From assembly GCA_045605145.1 (NCBI GenBank), contig JAZUPH010000048.1, positions 1 through 6,507 of the forward strand: a stretch of DNA of 6,507 nt, written 5' to 3'. Below are positions 4,438 to 6,507 of the stretch, piece after piece. The notes under the pieces were generated by a model. That model was not told the DNA's origin. It worked only from the letters and a program-made list of their open reading frames with translations, and made no database searches. The position numbers and the translations under genes were made by a program. Origin of the DNA: CAMNAO01 sp045605145. GTDB taxonomy: Bacteria; Bacillota; Clostridia; Oscillospirales; Oscillospiraceae. Position 1 is the stretch's first letter; every line of letters starts with the position of its first letter.

Positions 4438-6507
4438 TTATGTGTTCAGCTCACGATAGCTTGAGGGGGTAATGCCTACATAATGTTTGAAATTGCGGGA
4501 GAAGGTGACAGTGTTGGTGTAACCGACTTTCTCAGCTATATATGACATGGTGGCATCCGACGACGCCAGCAGTTCCTTCGCTCTGGCAATGCGGTTGGCA
4601 TTGATGTATTCCACGACGGTGGAATCCAGCTTCTTTCGGAACAGGCGGGAAAGATATGGATAACTGATATCCATCTTTTCACAAATCTGCGCCACGCTCA
4701 GATTGCAGTCATACAGGTTATCCTCTATAAACTTACAGGCTCTGTCAACAATATCTTCGGTATTATCGGGCTGGTCCAGGCTGTTGGCATATTCGGCACT
4801 GCCAAACACCTCACTAACGGCCAGGATAAGCTCATCCGCCGAGGTGCCTTTGTTCAGTTTTTTCACGGCGCTGCGAACTGTCTGCGGATTCATATCCGAA
4901 TTGATTATGCTCTCCTGCAGAACGCCGCTGACGATGCGCATACGGTCGGTAGCCATGTAATAGTGGCTGTCCAACTCCTGCACATGGCGCTTTAAAAGTG
5001 CAGAGGTCATCGCAGGGATAATGGAATACTTCTTAAACTGCAGGGCATTGACGAGCATCTGCAGTTCCTGGGAGAAGCTGCTGCCCATTACGCTGCCGAT
5101 ACCGTCGGAAACATCCTCCTGCAATATGACGGACAGATCACGGTTCGACGCCTGTATGAAGCTGAAGATATCCGCCGCCTCTTCATAGGCCTGGTGCAGT
5201 TCGTCGGCAGAGGAAATCTGCGAAGACACGGTGGCGACAATATTCAGGCCGTACTTCTGTTCCAAAAGGTCAAGCGTGTTCTGGACAACACCGCGGAAGT
5301 CATCCGGTGCAACATCCGTCGACGGCATGCTGTATACCGCGGCAAACACCAGGTCAATGGCCGTAACCACGGCGGAATACTGGCTGCCGGAGTAGTTGTT
5401 GACGGCGGCCTCGATTATGGTTCTGCGCGCATCCGCAAAGCTGTCGCTTCTGTCGAAAGAGAAAACGTCCTTGTACGATTTCATATTGAACAGAACGACC
5501 CGGTAATACGGCGCAAGCTTCACGCCCGCCTGCTCAAGGTCGGCATCGGTGATCTGGCGGTCATAGTAACCGCGCAGGATATACCTGAGCCGCCGCGCCC
5601 TCATTTCGGCATCAACAGGGTCCCGGGCAATGTTTGTCTTTATCGTACTCAATATCTCGGGATAGGTCATATCCTTCCCGGGGTCCTGCGGCAATTCTGC
5701 AATCAGCTCCATAAAGCTGTTATATCGGCGGCGCGACACAAAGAAAACATACGCAATGCCGAAGCACAGGGTAAGCCCATAGTACGCGGCAAAGATCATC
5801 AGGATAAGATGAAGCGGTTTATTGTAATTGGTAACGGAAATCGCCACCATGTAGGTGAATTCATCTTCTTCAATGTAGAAACAGCGTACCTTCTCCCCCA
5901 GCAGTTCGCCTACCCACTCCTCGGAAAGCCAATCCGCGTACGGGAGATTTCTGATGTAGGAAGAAATATAGAAGTCCTCGTTAAAAAGCACCACCAGATC
6001 GGCGTCCACATCAACAAATATATCCAGGAACGCAGATGTATCAATGGATATGACCATGGTACCCAAATACTCGCTGCCGTCACTGCTGTATATATTTGTG
6101 ACATAGTAAGGCCAGAAATAATCGGGGTTAAGGATGTGCCATCCCTCTTCCTGGGAAAGGTTTTCAACAGACAGCTCCGTTGAAAAAGTACTCAGAAGGC
6201 TGGAGGCGCTCACATAATTATAACGGCAGTATGGCGAGTAGATGCTCCCCTGTCTCTCACAGAAAACCTTCACCTGGCCCACATACTTACTGCGCATTAT
6301 ATGGTTGTTTATACGGTTGCACACCGTGCTGTAATTCGATGTTGTTCCATCTGCAATCTCCCCGCTGATGAGAGAGAGAAAGCCCTCATCCTTGCACAAT
6401 GTGTCGCTGAGATAATATATCTCCTGCACAGCGGCCGCGGCATTCGCCTGAAAGCTCTCAGCAGTTCCCGCTCCGAGCTCTTCAATTTGATTGGAAATCA
6501 CATACCA
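4438..6507 (-). CDS. Membrane-anchored AraC-family regulator with extracellular Cache-like sensor (YesN-type), N-terminus cut by window edge
   Basis: An open frame of 689 residues runs from the window edge (first codon TGG) to TAA at 4438-4440. Numbered from that Trp, about 15-228 is an extracellular sensor resembling double Cache domains, including the late strand SEYLGTMVISIDTSAFLDIF (145-164). A transmembrane helix spans about 232-257, closed by SRRR. A cytoplasmic region at about 325-460 resembles the degenerate GGDEF-like linker of YesN-type proteins, including QKYGLNIVATVSS (417-429). The C-terminal AraC domain covers about 587-687 with two helix-turn-helices (LSVAQICEKMDISYPYLSRL, 603-622; SYIAEKVGYTNTVTFSRNFK, 655-674). 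Family members lacking a partner kinase sense an extracellular ligand and activate nearby sugar-use genes. The GTG at 6501 is probably internal: this architecture needs a first transmembrane helix, expected just outside the window. It lies upstream of the GH79 gene on the same strand, its most likely visible target. The ligand is unknown. Confidence 0.92.
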   Translation of the reverse strand, partial: WYVISNQIEELGAGTAESFQANAAAAVQEIYYLSDTLCKDEGFLSLISGEIADGTTSNYSTVCNRINNHIMRSKYVGQVKVFCERQGSIYSPYCRYNYVSASSLLSTFSTELSVENLSQEEGWHILNPDYFWPYYVTNIYSSDGSEYLGTMVISIDTSAFLDIFVDVDADLVVLFNEDFYISSYIRNLPYADWLSEEWVGELLGEKVRCFYIEEDEFTYMVAISVTNYNKPLHLILMIFAAYYGLTLCFGIAYVFFVSRRRYNSFMELIAELPQDPGKDMTYPEILSTIKTNIARDPVDAEMRARRLRYILRGYYDRQITDADLEQAGVKLAPYYRVVLFNMKSYKDVFSFDRSDSFADARRTIIEAAVNNYSGSQYSAVVTAIDLVFAAVYSMPSTDVAPDDFRGVVQNTLDLLEQKYGLNIVATVSSQISSADELHQAYEEAADIFSFIQASNRDLSVILQEDVSDGIGSVMGSSFSQELQMLVNALQFKKYSIIPAMTSALLKRHVQELDSHYYMATDRMRIVSGVLQESIINSDMNPQTVRSAVKKLNKGTSADELILAVSEVFGSAEYANSLDQPDNTEDIVDRACKFIEDNLYDCNLSVAQICEKMDISYPYLSRLFRKKLDSTVVEYINANRIARAKELLASSDATMSYIAEKVGYTNTVTFSRNFKHYVGITPSSYRELNT

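Noticed and set aside
5194..6183. A 329-codon plus-strand open frame opposite the AraC-type gene
   Set aside because: It is antisense to a well-supported Cache/AraC protein, has no recognisable domain and no convincing ribosome binding site.
1..6507. CRISPR array, mobile element, tRNA or other RNA genes, riboswitch
   Set aside because: Looked for on both strands: no spaced direct repeats, transposase, integrase, terminal repeats, tRNA-like cloverleaf or known riboswitch core was seen. The intergenic regions are explained by promoters and terminators.

Overview
The window (6507 bp, roughly half G+C) holds four protein genes, two of them cut by the window edges. It has no recognisable tRNA, rRNA, CRISPR array or insertion sequence. 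The organism looks like a Bacillota bacterium, most likely a gut-type Clostridia. The grounds are strong AGGAGG-type ribosome binding sites, U-tailed intrinsic terminators, and a large membrane-anchored Cache/AraC (YesN-type) regulator, an architecture typical of that phylum. No species can be named from the sequence alone.

Layout. (1) Positions 1-1170, minus strand: a lactonase-family beta-propeller protein (PF10282 type) that lacks only its extreme C-terminus. (2) Positions 1171-1502: a divergent intergenic region with a minus-strand promoter for the lactonase and AT-rich dyads that may bind the neighbouring regulator. (3) Positions 1503-2378, plus strand: a LysR-type regulator whose DNA-binding domain is only complete if translation starts at a CTG codon behind a near-perfect Shine-Dalgarno sequence. 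(4) Positions 2502-2537: a strong hairpin that can end transcription from both sides. (5) Positions 2571-4082, minus strand: a 503-residue family GH79 (heparanase/beta-glucuronidase-like) glycoside hydrolase without a signal peptide, with its own promoter (TATAAT) and ribosome binding site. (6) Positions 4395-4422: an intrinsic terminator. (7) Positions 4438-6507, minus strand: a membrane-anchored AraC-type regulator with an extracellular Cache-like sensor, missing its N-terminus.

How the genes may work together (inference). The AraC-type sensor lies directly upstream of the GH79 gene on the same strand and could switch it on in response to an extracellular sugar. The LysR gene is divergent from the lactonase gene, the usual arrangement for a LysR regulator and its target. 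A cytoplasmic uronic-acid-releasing hydrolase next to a sugar-lactonase-like protein suggests a small accessory locus for catabolism of uronic-acid-containing glycans or glycosides. No transporter or downstream uronate enzyme is visible, so the substrate is unproven.
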